Positions 34,241-45,761 of a stretch of 64,000 nucleotides of DNA are shown piece by piece; position 1 is the first letter of the stretch; each line of letters opens with the position of its first letter. Origin of the DNA: Lineolata rhizophorae. Its lineage: Eukaryota; Ascomycota; Dothideomycetes; Lineolatales; Lineolataceae. The notes beneath the pieces were generated by a model. The model ran no database searches and had not been told where the DNA came from. It worked only from the letters and a program-made list of their open reading frames with translations. The DNA lies in contig MU001688.1 of the NCBI GenBank assembly GCA_010093515.1, positions 308,364 to 372,363 of the forward strand. Reading direction: 5' to 3'. The position numbers and the translations under genes are program-made.

Positions 34241-35104
34241 CTAAGGCTTTTGAGTTGCTGTATGCGCCCCTTGGCGTTCATAGTACTCCCATTGTCCCTC
34301 GGCCGGCTTTTCCACCAACTCCTCCCATCTAAATCCACTTCAGTTAGCCGATTGCAATCAAGGCGATATAATATCAAGCGCAGCCAGGCGACGGCAGTAC
34401 TGAGAAAGGTCGGAAAACTCACATCTTCGCTTCTGCCATTTTCTCAACGAGAGTGCTTTCACCCTCAGCCACCTGAAGAATTTCCTCTATGAGCCCAGCG
34501 CCAATCTGAGACTCTATCCGAGAGACCCTATAATATGTCAGGTCACCATTTGCCGGCCATTTCGCTGCTCTGGCATTTAACATGAACGGAGCGAGCCTCA
34601 TAGGGAGACATACTGCTCAGCCGTCAACGGCGGTTCAGGGTCGGCGTCGAGCTGCGCTTCAGTCTTGGGCAGTTCCGCCAAGATAGCCAGCTTCCGATCA
34701 TACTTCTCCTTGAGCATATCGCGCTCCTCCTGAGTTGACGCCCTAATGGTGGCATCGCCCAACACCTTCCCCTCGAGGTCCTTTTCAACGTCTTTGAGCT
34801 CGTCCTTTAAGCTCGCTACGTGGTTGCGCAGGTCCTTGGTGCGGTACCACCAGGAATCGTAGCCCTCCCCACGCTCTGTCTCCACAATCTTCAGGCGATG
34901 CTTGGTCAGAGCCTCGGTTGAATGGCGATAAGTCGAGGACTCAGGTAGGGCCTTGAGCTTATCGAGTGTCGAGGTGTAGACTGAGACGAGTGCGGTGCGC
35001 GGTGTCGCATGCGTCCGGAGACCGGTAAGTCCCGTGGGCGCGCCGGGTTCGAGGAAGCGCGCGCTGCTCTTGACCGAGGCCAGCAGCCGGAAAGCAGGCC
35101 TCAT
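34241..35104 (-). CDS. NDUFA5-like subunit of mitochondrial complex I
   Basis: Accessory peripheral-arm subunit of NADH:ubiquinone oxidoreductase (N. crassa 29.9-kDa type, mammalian NDUFA5/B13). Exons 34614-35104, 34423-34527 and 34241-34328 give 227 aa. The N-terminus MRPAFRLLASVKSSARFL is a typical mitochondrial presequence. The domain starts with ALVSVYTSTLDKLKALPESS, continues YRHSTEALTKHRL, and a helical stretch includes DSWWYRTKDLRNHVASLKD. Joined exons read PPLTAEQVSRIESQIGAGL and AEAKIWEELVEKPAEGQWEY, the conserved end region. It shares a 662-bp divergent promoter region with the PDI gene. Confidence 0.9.
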
Positions 35105-35766
35105 GATGCTTTCGCGGATGGTTGAAGTGGCGCGGACGGGCCAATTAGTAGATAGTTCTGGTGTTTTCCCGAGATTTCAATGTGCTGCTGCGCCCTTCCG
35201 CCGCCCAACGATTGAGGGTGATGTGCCCGTAGACTCGCTGGCGGCCGGCAGAGCTCCCAGATTGCGGTGCAGCGGGATGGCGGCGCGGCGGATAAACCAA
35301 GACCCCGGGCCATAAAGCGGGCTCGGCGGGGGTTCGGGGCAGCCCCGAAGGGCAAAGCGCGGCACGCGGCAGAAGGGCTACGACCCCCTTGTGGGCGCAT
35401 CACTGCCTCTGCTGATGCCCTTTCACAACCTCATCCATCCGCCTCAAGAGCAACCCCTCGTCGCCCGACACATAGGTCGCCGCCCGTTAGGAGTAGCGCG
35501 CTTCTGCCACGGCGGACATCTTCCTCGCTGCCGTCTGCATCCAGCATTACCGACCAGCACTCGCAACCCCCCGGGAGTGCGTTCTCCCGCTCGTTTTCGG
35601 GCCCTCGCGGGCTCATGATCCGGCTTACGGAACCTTTTTGACCGAGCTCTGTTTTGAACGGCCGCGGCGCCGTTCACTAGCCTAGCAGCCCCTCCGTGTT
35701 CCTCCGCTGCTGTCCGGCAACGCAATCGCGCGTGCGGGGCCTCCAGTGCCTACCGTTGCAACCGTC
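35105..35766. promoter_or_regulatory. Shared divergent promoter region (NDUFA5-like / PDI)
   Basis: 662 bases separate the two starts. The region is GC-rich near the left start and holds no gene. No specific factor site is claimed. Confidence 0.4.
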
Positions 35767-38132
35767 ATGCGCCTACATCTTTCTTCGTTCCTGCTCCCGC
35801 TAGCCGCTCTCTCCAGCTCCGTCTCCCTCGCTGCCGCAGAATCGCCCGCTGCTGCCACTCCCAACACTCCAGCAGATGTCCTAAGCGTCAGGACCTCCTC
35901 GGCCGTCGCGCCAGCTAGTACACTGGACGCGGAGGCCGCGGGGACTGTGTTCAATGGCCAGAGGGTACCGCCCATGGCTGAGCTCACTGGCCAAGAACTG
36001 GACGAGACAATAAGTAAAGGCTACTGGTGCGTCCAGGTTCAAATCCTACCTTATCGTAGAGTTGTGGCCACTAAATCTGGCCCACATATGCAGACATGGG
36101 CACAATGCTAACACCGTAATCACTTTCTTCCTCGCTCGCAGGCTGGTCGAATTCTACTCCCCTTATTGCCACCACTGCAAAGCACTAGCACCGATATGGC
36201 AGACTCTATACGAGTTCTACTACACTTCGAACCCACTCGGCGTGCAGCAGCAAGAATCGGATAATCTGAACTCGTTCACGCGCTACTACGACTTTAAGTT
36301 CGCTAAGCTCGACTGCGTCGCATTTGGCACTGCTTGCAGCAAGAAGGATGTCAAGGCTTTTCCCACCCTCATCATCTTCAAGGATGGCGAGCCCATCAAG
36401 CGCCACACTGGCGTCAAAGAACTCCCCTTCTTCTCTAATTGGATCGAGGAGGTGCTCGAGACAATCCGGCCCGGCTCGCGTCCTGCAAACGGTCTGGCGC
36501 TGCCTAAGCCCGGCGATCACGAGGTTGACTTGATGGCTGAGCCGGAAGTTGCGGAGGCCAAGGATAGAAATCCCGCCGCAGGCTCAGCGGCCGCATCGAA
36601 GCTGAACGCTTTGGCGTCGGAGACTGCTGCCTTTGCCACGTCCACGACACCAGACAAGCCGAAGAAGACACCCAACCCGGCCGGTATTTCAACTCCACTT
36701 ACCGCTGAGGGTTTCCAGCGGCTTGTTACCACCACGCTAGAGCCTTGGTTCATCAAGTTCTACGCGCCATGGTGCCACCATTGCCAGGCCATGGCGCCCA
36801 ATTGGGCCGGCATGGCAAGGGATATGCAGGGCAAGCTTAACGTTGGCGAAGTTAACTGCGAGGTCGACAAGAGGTTGTGCAAGGATGCGCGTGTTAAGGG
36901 TTACCCGACCATGATGTTCTTTAAGGGCGGCGAACGCGTCGAATACGAGGGCCTTCGAGGCCTCGGGGACCTAATCAACTTCGCCAACAAGGCCATCGAG
37001 ACAAGCGACGGGGTCGCCGACGTGACGGCCGATGAGTTCAAAAAGATGGAGGAGACTGAGGAGGTTATTTTCCTGTACTTCTACGATCACGCGACCACGA
37101 CCGAGGATTTTGAGGCCCTTGAGCGGCTCACGCTCAGCCTCATCGGGCACGCACGCCTTGTTAAAACGAGCGACCCCGCGCTTGTCTCGCGCTTCAAAAT
37201 TTCTACCTGGCCCCGCCTACTTGTGTCGCGCGACGGCAAGCCGAGATACTACCCGGCGTTGGCGCCCAAGGACATGCGCGACGTGCGCAAGGTGCTCGGC
37301 TGGATGAAGTCGGTCTGGCTGCCCATTGTACCGGAGTTGACGGCCAACAATGCCCGCGAGATCATGGATGGCAACCTAGTCGTACTAGGCATCCTATCGC
37401 GCGAGCGCTCAGACGAATTCATTATGTCGAAGCGTGAAATCAAGAACGCTGCCCTTGAATGGATAGACCGCCAAGACCAGGCATTCCAGTTGGAGCGTCA
37501 GGAACTCAGAGATGCGAAGCAGATGCGCATCGAGGAGGCCGAGGACCGTAACGATCAGCGCGCGCTCAGGAACGCGAAGAGTATCAGGATTAATATGGAC
37601 GAGATTGAACGGACAGAGGTCAGGTTTGCGTGGGTAGATGGCGTGTTTTGGGAAAGGTGGATTAGGAGCACGTACGGGATCGATGTGAGGGAAGGAGAAC
37701 GTGTGGTCATCAATGACGAAGACGTGAGTGCATCCAACCGCTTCACAACTGCGCGATATTTGCGGAACTGACGCAGACGTACAGAACCACCGCTACTGGG
37801 ATAACACAATCACCGGCAACCCGATTATGGCATCGCGCACCTCCATCCTTGAGACGCTCCAAAAGGTCGTCGCATCTCCTCCTAAGATATCCCCCAAGTC
37901 GACCACATCCCAGTTGGAGCATGTCTTCTTCAAGATCCGTTCCGGGTGCTCCTCCCATCCTTGGCTCGCCGTCGGCATGCTGATTGGCTTCATCGTGGCC
38001 GTCTATCTATGGGGCCGCAAGATCAGGCGAGTACGCAGCTTCATTGGCGGTGGCGGCTCAGGTGGGTTCTTCCACTTGGATGGTAAGGAAGGCTTACTGG
38101 GGAATTCAGGGACAAATGGAAAGGTGGATTAG
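35767..38132 (+). CDS. Membrane-anchored protein disulfide isomerase with two thioredoxin domains
   Basis: ER oxidoreductase-type protein. Exons 35767-36026, 36142-37723 and 37785-38132 give 729 aa. It has a signal peptide (LSSFLLPLAALSSSVSLAAA), then two thioredoxin domains with active sites CHHC at Cys96-Cys99 (SPYCHHCKALAP) and Cys298-Cys301 (APWCHHCQAMAP). A redox-inactive region follows (about 390-560), then a charged coiled-coil stretch (QDQAFQLERQELRDAKQM) and one membrane helix at about 674-691 (WLAVGMLIGFIVAVYLWG) near the C-terminus. This is the layout of membrane PDIs such as yeast Eps1 and TMX-type proteins; equivalence to Eps1 is inference. The start was moved from an upstream non-ATG frame to the ATG at the signal peptide. 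Confidence 0.9.
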
Positions 38133-39131
38133 AACCAAATATGCGGGGAGAATAAGGCAGTCGTATATCACATGCGCTGGAGAAAATATGTTCGTTTTCG
38201 AGAGAGACTTCTGTAGGGTTTGTTCCTTGGTTTCTCTTATCTGTACGATTTATACATTTGCTCCTTGCATTGTTGCGCAGGGTTATTTCTTTTCGGTTTC
38301 CCACCTTTGCGGCGTTGTAGTGGCGCGAAGACTGTCAGATAGCCCGGGGTCTCCTTCTTTCCTTCCATCATGTGTGAGTGTGGCCTTAAGTTTTGGACAA
38401 GGGACTAGATGGACCCTATTGTCGAGAGTATGTTCATGTGTGGTTAACCTAATCTTGCGTCTAGTTCTTAGACATGGACTGGTGAGCAAGCGACTTTTTT
38501 TTGTCGCCACGAGAGCGAGGGCCGGTCGGAGCCAGGCCCTTCGCTCCGGCTGCTCTGGGAAGAGGTACTTAGCTAGACTAATGGAATGGTGCAGGACCTA
38601 TCATTGACTTGCTTCTTTTAGCCGAACTCTTCGAAGTAGGGAGGAACGTACGATAGATGTGACCTAGGTAGGCAATTGTGAGTTGGAGCCATGGCAATAG
38701 GTAATGTCAGCCCTAAAAAGGGAAAGTATCAACTGCAAGAGGCTAGGATGTGAGTAAACGGACGACTTGTACGCCATGAAATTCTACATACCCGCCATCA
38801 CTACCATCAGCTATTCGCTCGCTTGTTAGCCAACACATTCATTGGCATGATATACAGAAACGGGGACGAGCATAGGCTTGCTTTGCACGGTCAATCCAAT
38901 CTTGTGCCCAGACCTATTACCAGAAAACGACGAAGAGGCTTTGTTGACATTAGCTCGCAGTGCTTTTCCTGCTCCAACAACACCGTCAAGCAGTCTTTTC
39001 GACGTCACGGCAGACAGTCGTGGCTAGTTCATTGCTACGGATAAGTACAGCGCCATAAATTGTTGCGTAAAGACTTTACGCTTGTCGAGAGCTTTTCGTG
39101 ACTTGCAATTCCCGAATCCCCAGCGTCTACA
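38133..39131. other. Intergenic, no supported gene
   Basis: 1 kb of balanced-composition DNA after the PDI gene, with no family-like frame. The right part should be the promoter of the five-exon gene at 39,132. Confidence 0.45.
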
Positions 39132-40092
39132 ATGTCCGCTTCTGAGCGAGCACATGATATCGCCGAAAATGCTGATGCTAGTGAGGGAATTCCCATTCAA
39201 GATCTGGGCTGGAGGTAGACGAAATCTCACAGTGAACCACCCAGCTAGCAATTCAGACGAGAGCAGCGAACGCGCAGGTCCCATCGCCGCGAACACAGGC
39301 CCGGACCCTAGCGAGGGTCTCATTGCTGAGGCTCACAACGAAGCAAATTATGGAGGTGGCATCCGAGTAGATGAAGATGTCCAGCACATTGAGCGGGGGC
39401 CGTACATCTCTCCTTACCCTCCGGTTTCACCTCAAGGGTCAAACGACATGCAACGCCAGGAAGAAGAGTTACGTCAGGATATGCAGGAGATGCAAAATTT
39501 CGATCGGCGTCAGTGTCCGCTACGTGTGGTATACCTCCGGTAAAGGAACTTGTATTGTTGACGCTTCTGTTGTTTATAGCTACATTCAACAGTGCGTTCG
39601 GTGCTATACGAAGTGTTCGGGTCAACTTTCCCGAGGAAGAAAAGTGAGTGCTCCAGTTGTGAGAAGTTTAATGAAGCCCGTTCAACCCGGGGATGGCTTC
39701 GACATGCTCGTTTGTCGAAACGGGTGAGAGTTCCTAGGCTAACAGACTACAATGATATAGCTTCGAATACCGCACTTGGACTGCGCACATCGACATCAGG
39801 CTAATAAGGGACTTTGGGCCAAACGACTGGCGCATATTCTGGATGCTCTTGAGCATTATAATCGGCGGAAGGAGGGAACAGCAAAGTAGACCGGTCGGGA
39901 TCGACCGACGGTATTCGGACCAGGAGTTACTATTTTTTCATAGCTTCGGTACGCACTTAATGCTCTCCCGGAGGACAAGCCATCCTGTGATAAGACTGGG
40001 GGCACTTGTGGTTGGCCTGGATAATCCTGATTATCTTTCTTCATTTCTTGATTTTCGCGTTATTCGACCACGATTGGACATCCGGGGCATAG
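39132..40092 (+). CDS. Unknown protein with C-terminal membrane helix (five exons)
   Basis: No single long frame exists, but five exons join cleanly: 39132-39214, 39249-39523, 39580-39643, 39761-39948 and 39995-40092 (235 aa). The first half is acidic and Pro-rich (MSASERAHDIAENADASEG, HIERGPYISPYPPVSP, then QRQEEELRQDMQEMQNF). The middle is compact (FGAIRSVRVNFPEEENFEYRT, DFGPNDWRIFWMLLSIIIGG). The end is a strong membrane helix, HLWLAWIILIIFLHFLIFAL, followed by FDHDWTSGA. Introns 2-4 have GT/AG, good lengths and branch sites. The first is only 34 nt with CTAG acceptor; an alternative GAG acceptor at 39263 gives 49 nt and removes five residues. I recognise no family. It could be a tail-anchored protein. 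Confidence 0.6.
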
Positions 40093-41029
40093 TCTATGTT
40101 GGATGCGGCTGTCACTGCCGTGAATATACCTGGGACTTGTATCACGGGTGACTGGAGCCTACTTTTTAGTGGCTATGGAACTTAGCTTCTCGCCAGCACC
40201 ATGGTTTCTTTTGGAATCAGCCAACTCCTGAGAGGCTACTGGCTGATTTGGGAGGTGATGTCTTGCAGCTCTCTTTTGCATAGTCAATTTGCAGTTTCTT
40301 TTGGTTGTATTCTATTTGTAGGTAGAAGCATTCGGTGAGCTTCTTCTAGTCTTAGAGGATACTATATCCTTAGCCAGTGGAGCAAATAGTGAATGACATT
40401 ACGCAGTTCTTATGTATTTTTCGCTTCAATTAAACTCCTAGATCACAAAGATTTATAAACGAGGATCCACTCGCTCTGTTATTTCTTAAGTATATATGGG
40501 CAATGTCCCATTTAATGTGCATAAATGCTACTAACTTACAATTGCAAGACCATGTAGGTAGTCCAGGTAATTATTCCCGAAACCTAGCGGCCCTCCGACA
40601 TCGGCTCGGCTACTGACGGCTTGACTATGAACACCTGCGGCGAATAGCCCTGTTGGGATGATTGGAGCCTAAGAGATACTCCTGACTGCTTATCGCAAGT
40701 TCGATTCTCCGCATGAGGGTCTACCAATTGCGTGATGTTTTCTACCGAGGTTCCGAACACTTCGTTGCCAGCCCCCCCGGGTGCACCTTGGGTGCCCGTT
40801 ACATCATCACCCCTTGACTGAGTTCAGCGAAGCTTTCCGACCGCTTGTATCCTGTTTACCCATTGCCTTTAAAAATTAGGGGCCACTCGATTACATTGGG
40901 CTCAGTCCGACTCGTAGCATCACATTCGCAGTCTAAGTAATTTCGGGTCGCATTATCTAGCGCTAAGCCTTCTACAATCGCGTCTTACCGCATTGGGTAA
41001 ATTATAAACGTTTGGATTATTGTAAAAGA
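40093..41029. other. Intergenic, no supported gene
   Basis: AT-rich at 40.2-40.55 kb (3' UTR-like), then mixed DNA. A C run at 40,770-40,778. It contains the promoter of the methyltransferase gene. Confidence 0.45.
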
Positions 41030-42050
41030 ATGGCTACGTTTTCGTACGGCCCCCACTTTTCTATAGCAAGATCCAAGCACTCTCGATGAAACGTTTCAAG
41101 TTGTTCACCTTCGTGTCTCCATTCCAAGAAAGTGCTCGCACTAATCATCTACCAGCAAATCAAACTTTTCCCACACCTCGTACGCTGCCTTCCGCCCGAC
41201 CTACCCCCCGTCACTCTACAACACGATACTTGAATATCATCAAGGTCCCACGAACCGCCTCGTCGATCTGGGATGCGGCCACGGCGTCGTATCTCGCGGC
41301 TTCGCGCCCACATTCCAACAAGTGATTGGCACGGACCCGTCAGCGGGCATGCTCTCGCTGGCCGAATCGCTGACGCCGGTCCCCGAATACTCCAACGTCG
41401 TGTTCCGCGCCGCGACGGCGGAGCGCCTGGACAAGATCCACGTCGAGGACGGCAGCGTGGACATGGTGACGGCGGCGCAGGCGGCGCACTGGTTCGACTA
41501 CCCGGCCGTGTGGGCCGAGCTGGGCCGCGTGCTGCGGCCCGGCGGAACCCTGGCCTTCTGGGGCTACAAGGACCACGCCCTCGTGGACCATCCGCGCGCG
41601 ACGGACGTCATGGTCAGGTACAATGTGGGCGAGCCGGTCGACGAGACGCACAGGCCCGAGGACATGCTGGGGATCTATTGGTCGCAGCCCGGGCGTGACA
41701 TGGTGCAGGCCAAGCTGGGGAACGTGGAGCCGGCGGCGGAGTGGTTCACCGACGTGCAGAGGGTCGAGTATGAGCCGGGCACGAAGGGCCCCAATAGTGG
41801 GGAGGGCACCAAGTTCTTGAGTAGGAGGCTGCAGATCGGTCAGGTGAAGGATTATATGCGCACGTGGAGTGCGTACCATGGGTGGAAGGAAGCGCACCCG
41901 GGGGTGAAGAAGAGGGGGGATGGAGGTGAGGGAGACGTTGTGGATAAGATGTTTGATGAGATGATGGAGGTAGAGCCGGATTGGGCGGGCGAGGAGCAGG
42001 AGATAGAAGTCGAGTGGGGTACTGGAATTTTGTTGGCTAGGAGGAAGTAG
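41030..42050 (+). CDS. SAM-dependent methyltransferase (Crg1/Tmt1-like)
   Basis: Class I methyltransferase of the methyltransferase-11 family. Exons 41030-41043 and 41156-42050 give 302 aa. The 14-nt first exon supplies MATFS; this join was chosen because it alone yields the family start MATFSKSNFSHTSYAAFRPT. Motif I is VDLGCGHG (41-48), with TDPSAGML next (motif II), then AQAAHWFDY and LRPGGTLAFWGY (motifs IV-V). The C-terminal half is the extended lid region found in yeast trans-aconitate methyltransferase Tmt1 and cantharidin-resistance protein Crg1 (VEYEPGTKGP, MRTWSAYHGWKEAHP). Substrate not predictable. No biosynthetic genes adjoin it, so a secondary-metabolite role is not supported. 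Probably cytosolic. Confidence 0.87.
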
Positions 42051-42803
42051 CGAAGTGAGCAATATGAGGCTTGCACCGGTTCATGCTACGATCAACTCAC
42101 CTTCTCTTATATATCCACCCTTCTCCTATGTAAATAATGTTAATATTATGAAAGAACGGCAAGGAGAACAGAAGGCTAAATTGAGTATCTGGAGTGATCT
42201 TAAAATTGTCTCGAAGGATAATATCCCGATTGTTGTAATATAGTTCCGCATTAAAGCTAAAGTTGCAAGCGTAAGAAGAAACCATAAGGAAAGAAAAGCA
42301 TAAGAACTTAATTTACGGGGAATACTTGTCGGTTGACATCGCGCGCACGCCGGAGTTTGAACTAAGCAAGAGAGCCACCACTTTCTGAAGACCGCCAAGT
42401 GATCCGTCCTACGGACGATATCATCATTACACTAAAAACAGGGTATTATCATCAGCCAGGGCAATCACAATGATTGCCATATGCCTCGCCATAATTACGT
42501 ACAGGCAATCTAGAGGCTCTTAAAAAGAGCAAAACCCTCTAACCGAACTCCAGAGCCGCCCACAAAAGCAAAAGTCTAGGTAGGAGAGCCAGACGGCCAC
42601 TTCAGATGACCCAAACGCTCAATCAGACCGCCCGAGCTCAATTAGATACAATAGGAGGAGTGGAGATGCGATGCGGGTCTAATCCAAAACGCGAACCCGC
42701 ATCGAAGAAATATCAGCAACGAAAACCAGAACGCCAACGGTACCCGTAATATCGCAAGCCCACCATTTCCAGGACCACAACCTCTGCCGCTCACAACCCG
42801 TCT
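42051..42803. other. Convergent intergenic region
   Basis: 750 bases between two convergent genes, AT-rich, with likely 3' UTRs of both. No gene recognised. Confidence 0.5.
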
Positions 42804-44033
42804 TCAGCCCTCCCACCGACCCTCCTCATCCAATCCCGACATAAACTCCCTCCTCACCCACAAATTCACCACCCCACCGAGCCCAAAAGCCGGCACGATC
42901 CTGCCCACCCTCGCGACGCAGCTCTTCAGCCACAGGCGCCTGACCCTTCGCCAGCGCTGGCCCGCCGGCACCGCCCCGCGGACGTTGTACGCGTCCAGGC
43001 CGAGCAGGTGCAGCGGCGTGGAGAACAGCTGGGCGGCGGCCGGGGCCGCGAACTGGGCGGCCGACAGGCCCAGGTACGGCGCGAGCAGGGGCGGCGCGTT
43101 GAAGCTGGCGAAGATGGTGAGGCAGTCGCGGAGGGCGAAGAGGGCGTAGGTGGTGCGCGGGACGGCGGCGGCGGCGGCGGCGCCGCGGGCGCCGGCGCCG
43201 AAGAGCTTCGTGAAGTGGCTGTCCTTGTAGAGGCAGAGGGCTAGGTTGGCGGCCGAGGTGGCGAGGAATTTGGAGGGGCCGGCCGTGGTGGTGGTGAGGG
43301 GGAGGGGCTGCGCGGGGTCGGTGGGGGAGCGCGAGACGGTGGTGTGGAATGTGTCGATGGTGTTGGCGGTGAGGTAGGTGCCGGTGTAGAGGGCCTGGAG
43401 CGGAGTGGCCCGGATGTTAGTTCGGGGTGTTTGAACGAGTGATGGGGCATTGAAAGAGGCGTGACTCACAAATATCAACCCGAATGGCTTGGAGAAGATG
43501 TAGCGATGCGGGCGGAACAGAAGCGTGTTCAACGACCCCCTGATGCTGTTGCCGAGCGTGTTGCGACCGGATGAATTCTCGACGATGCCGCTGCGCATGG
43601 AACGAATGGGTCAGCCGTCCGCCTGGCGTGAAGTTCTCCGTGCCACGGGAACTGCAGGCTCAGCGTGGCCTTGCAACAGCCGTGAAACCTGGACCCTACG
43701 TAGTACTCACCGATCAATCATGGTGATAACGGGCGCGACCAAGGCGCCAGCGCTCGCCGCCGCCATGGCGTCCACACCCATCCTCCATCCTAGCTTGTCC
43801 ATGTTCCAGCTCCGCTCGGTCTGTCTCTGCGCACTCCGTCCTGGCTCCGAGGGCATCGTCGTGGGATCCAGTTGCGGGCGCCATCCCGCCTTGACATCCA
43901 TCGGCACTGCGCTTGCCGCGCTCTGGCACGGCGGGGCGACTGCGGCCCTGTGGTCGTAGGCGACTGCAGCATGGTGCTGCTGCTGTGACTGCTGCTGCTC
44001 CAACGGGTCGCCGGGAGGCCCGGAGGACATCAT
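42804..44033 (-). CDS. Conserved-looking membrane protein, possibly mitochondrial
   Basis: Three exons, 43711-44033, 43470-43590 and 42804-43394, give 344 aa in frame. The first 70 residues are Gln/Ala/Pro-rich and polar, then a hydrophobic segment (MGVDAMAAASAGALVAPVI). The core reads NTLLFRPHRYIFSKPFGLIF joined by splicing to ALYTGTYLTANTIDTF. There are hydrophobic stretches at FALRDCLTIFASFNAPPLLA and IVPAFGLGGVVNLWV. The pattern of short hydrophobic helices with basic loops suggests a mitochondrial inner-membrane protein, perhaps a divergent carrier-like one, but the signature PX(D/E)XX(K/R) is not seen. I cannot name the family. It is divergent from uL29m, 493 bp away. Confidence 0.78.
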
Positions 44034-44526
44034 CGTCTCCAACTCCGTTTCGTCTTGACTCGTCCGCTAGAGCGCGCGCGCGGCGGCATAAGTATGAGGC
44101 GAACGTTTCGATCTAGCTGCAATTGAGACCAGCCCGACGAAAGAATAAATCGACACGATGACAAGAGGGCCGCTGCACGCGACACACCACCGTTCTTTCT
44201 CACCTTCCAAAGCCATCCCTCGGAGATAAATTTCCCAGTAGCACGATGCGTCAGGCCCGGCAGCGGCGCGCTGATTGGCCGGAGAGGCAGCGACATCGGC
44301 CAAGGGCCTCGGGCTTACCTCCGGCGCGCGCCCCCATTGGCTGCTGCCCAGCGGCCGTCCTCGGCCCGACCCCTGCCCCGGGATTTTCCGACCAGGGGCC
44401 TCGGGGGGGATCCACCGGGCAAGCTCTCGCGAAAGGAGCATCACGAACGTCCAACCGCCCACGCATCGCCGCCAGATACCCGCATCGCGAGCCGCAGGGC
44501 GTGCGCGCTCGCGCAGAACCCGCCCA
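44034..44526. promoter_or_regulatory. Divergent promoter region (membrane protein / uL29m)
   Basis: 493 bases between two divergent starts. GC content rises towards the uL29m start. Long frames on both strands here are by-products of GC richness. Confidence 0.4.
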
Positions 44527-45761
44527 ATGTCTCTCCCCGCCGCCCGCCGCCTCGCGCGGCGGCCGCAACGGCTTCCCTCGGCCTTCCCCTGCGCCGCCGC
44601 CGCCGTCCCCGCCGACTGCCTTCCGCTCCGACTGCTCTGCACCACCGGCGGCGCCTCCGCATCCGCCGCGTCGGCGCGCACCACGTCCTCTCGAAGCCCC
44701 GGTTCGCCGTCGCTCTCGTCCGCGCCCGCCTCCGCGCCCGCGTCTCCTCTTACCTCGGCCCGGCGCGCCTTCTCGACGGCGGCCGCGCGCCTCACGCGCC
44801 ACCGCGGCCCGCGCGGCGACCGCAACGCGAATCGCGGCGTGTCGGCGCTGCGGCGGACGGGGCTGCGGCCGCGGCAGACGCTCTCGGTGGGCAAGGACGG
44901 GCTGCCGACGCCCGTGTTCGACGCCGGGAAGAGGGCCAGGCCCGAGGGGGACGAGGATCATGGGCTCTGGGGCTTCTTTGGCGAGCGGAGGAAGTGCATC
45001 TTGACGCCGGAGGAGATGAATGCGTTTGGTAGGTTGTTGGTTTTGTTCTTTTCGACTTGGGGGTGAAGTACGGTGTGGGGCTGCATCGGGCGGAGGATTT
45101 TTGACAAGTTGGGCTTGGAATCTGCGTTTGGAGCTTGGAGAAGCGCCGGATTAAGGCGCAGTGTCCGGAGGGACCACTACTACTTTGCATCACTTTCTAT
45201 TCCCTCTACCGGCAACATCGCCGCAACTCGAAACAACACGCTGACTGACGCCCTTCCCTCACGGTCCCCCACCAGGCCGCGAATGGACCGTCGAAGAGCT
45301 CCGGCGCAAGTCGTGGGAGGACCTGCACGGCCTCTGGTGGGTGTGCGCGCGCGAGCGCAACCGCATCAAGACGGACTCGGCGGAGCGCCAGCGGCTCCAG
45401 GCCGGCTACGGCCAGTTCGAGGCCGACGAGCGCTACAAGACGGCGCTGCGCACGCAGAAGAACATCCGCAACGCGCTCATCGAGCGTTGGTACGCGTGGG
45501 GCAGCGCCCGCCAGGCGGCCAGGGACGACCCGGAAATCGTCATGTATGCGAGGAAGGGCGAGCCGGCCTACAAGCCGTCGACGGTGAGTGTGGCGCGCTC
45601 CTTTGGGTGTGGCCGGGAGGGCTTTGCTTTTGCGGGCAGTTGAGCTGACGAGATTTATACAGAGCTATGAGCCGGAGGAGGCAGAGGACGTGGAGGTCAA
45701 GGCGGAAGAGGTCGCTCCATCGCAGGAACGGAAGCCACAAGACCAGCAGCCACGGGCGTAA
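44527..45761 (+). CDS. Mitochondrial large-subunit ribosomal protein uL29m (Mrpl4/MRPL47)
   Basis: Protein of the 54S mitochondrial ribosomal subunit near the tunnel exit. Exons 44527-45028, 45276-45583 and 45663-45761 give 302 aa (yeast Mrpl4 is 319). The N-terminal 90 residues are Ala/Arg/Ser-rich (presequence). The family body follows: NRGVSALRRTGLRPRQTLSV, LPTPV, HGLWGFF, then across the first junction TPEEMNAFGREWTVEELRRK, and LWWVCARERNRIKTDSAERQ, NALIERWYAWGSA. The C-terminus is an acidic tail. Intron 1 is long for this window (247 nt). Two longer frames in other registers overlap exon 1 and are rejected. Confidence 0.93.

Noticed and set aside
36034-36048. GGTTCAAATCC, resembling a tRNA T-arm/B box
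   Set aside because: Lies inside the first PDI intron, and no acceptor stem, D-arm or anticodon arm can be folded around it.
40690-40712. GTTCGATTC motif resembling a tRNA T loop
   Set aside because: Surrounding bases do not form a cloverleaf with matching acceptor stem.
8635-42050. Acyl-CoA ligase, phosphopantetheinyl transferase and methyltransferase as a biosynthetic cluster
   Set aside because: They lie 10-30 kb apart among housekeeping genes. The transferase is the ACPS type for mitochondrial ACP, and no polyketide or peptide synthase is present.
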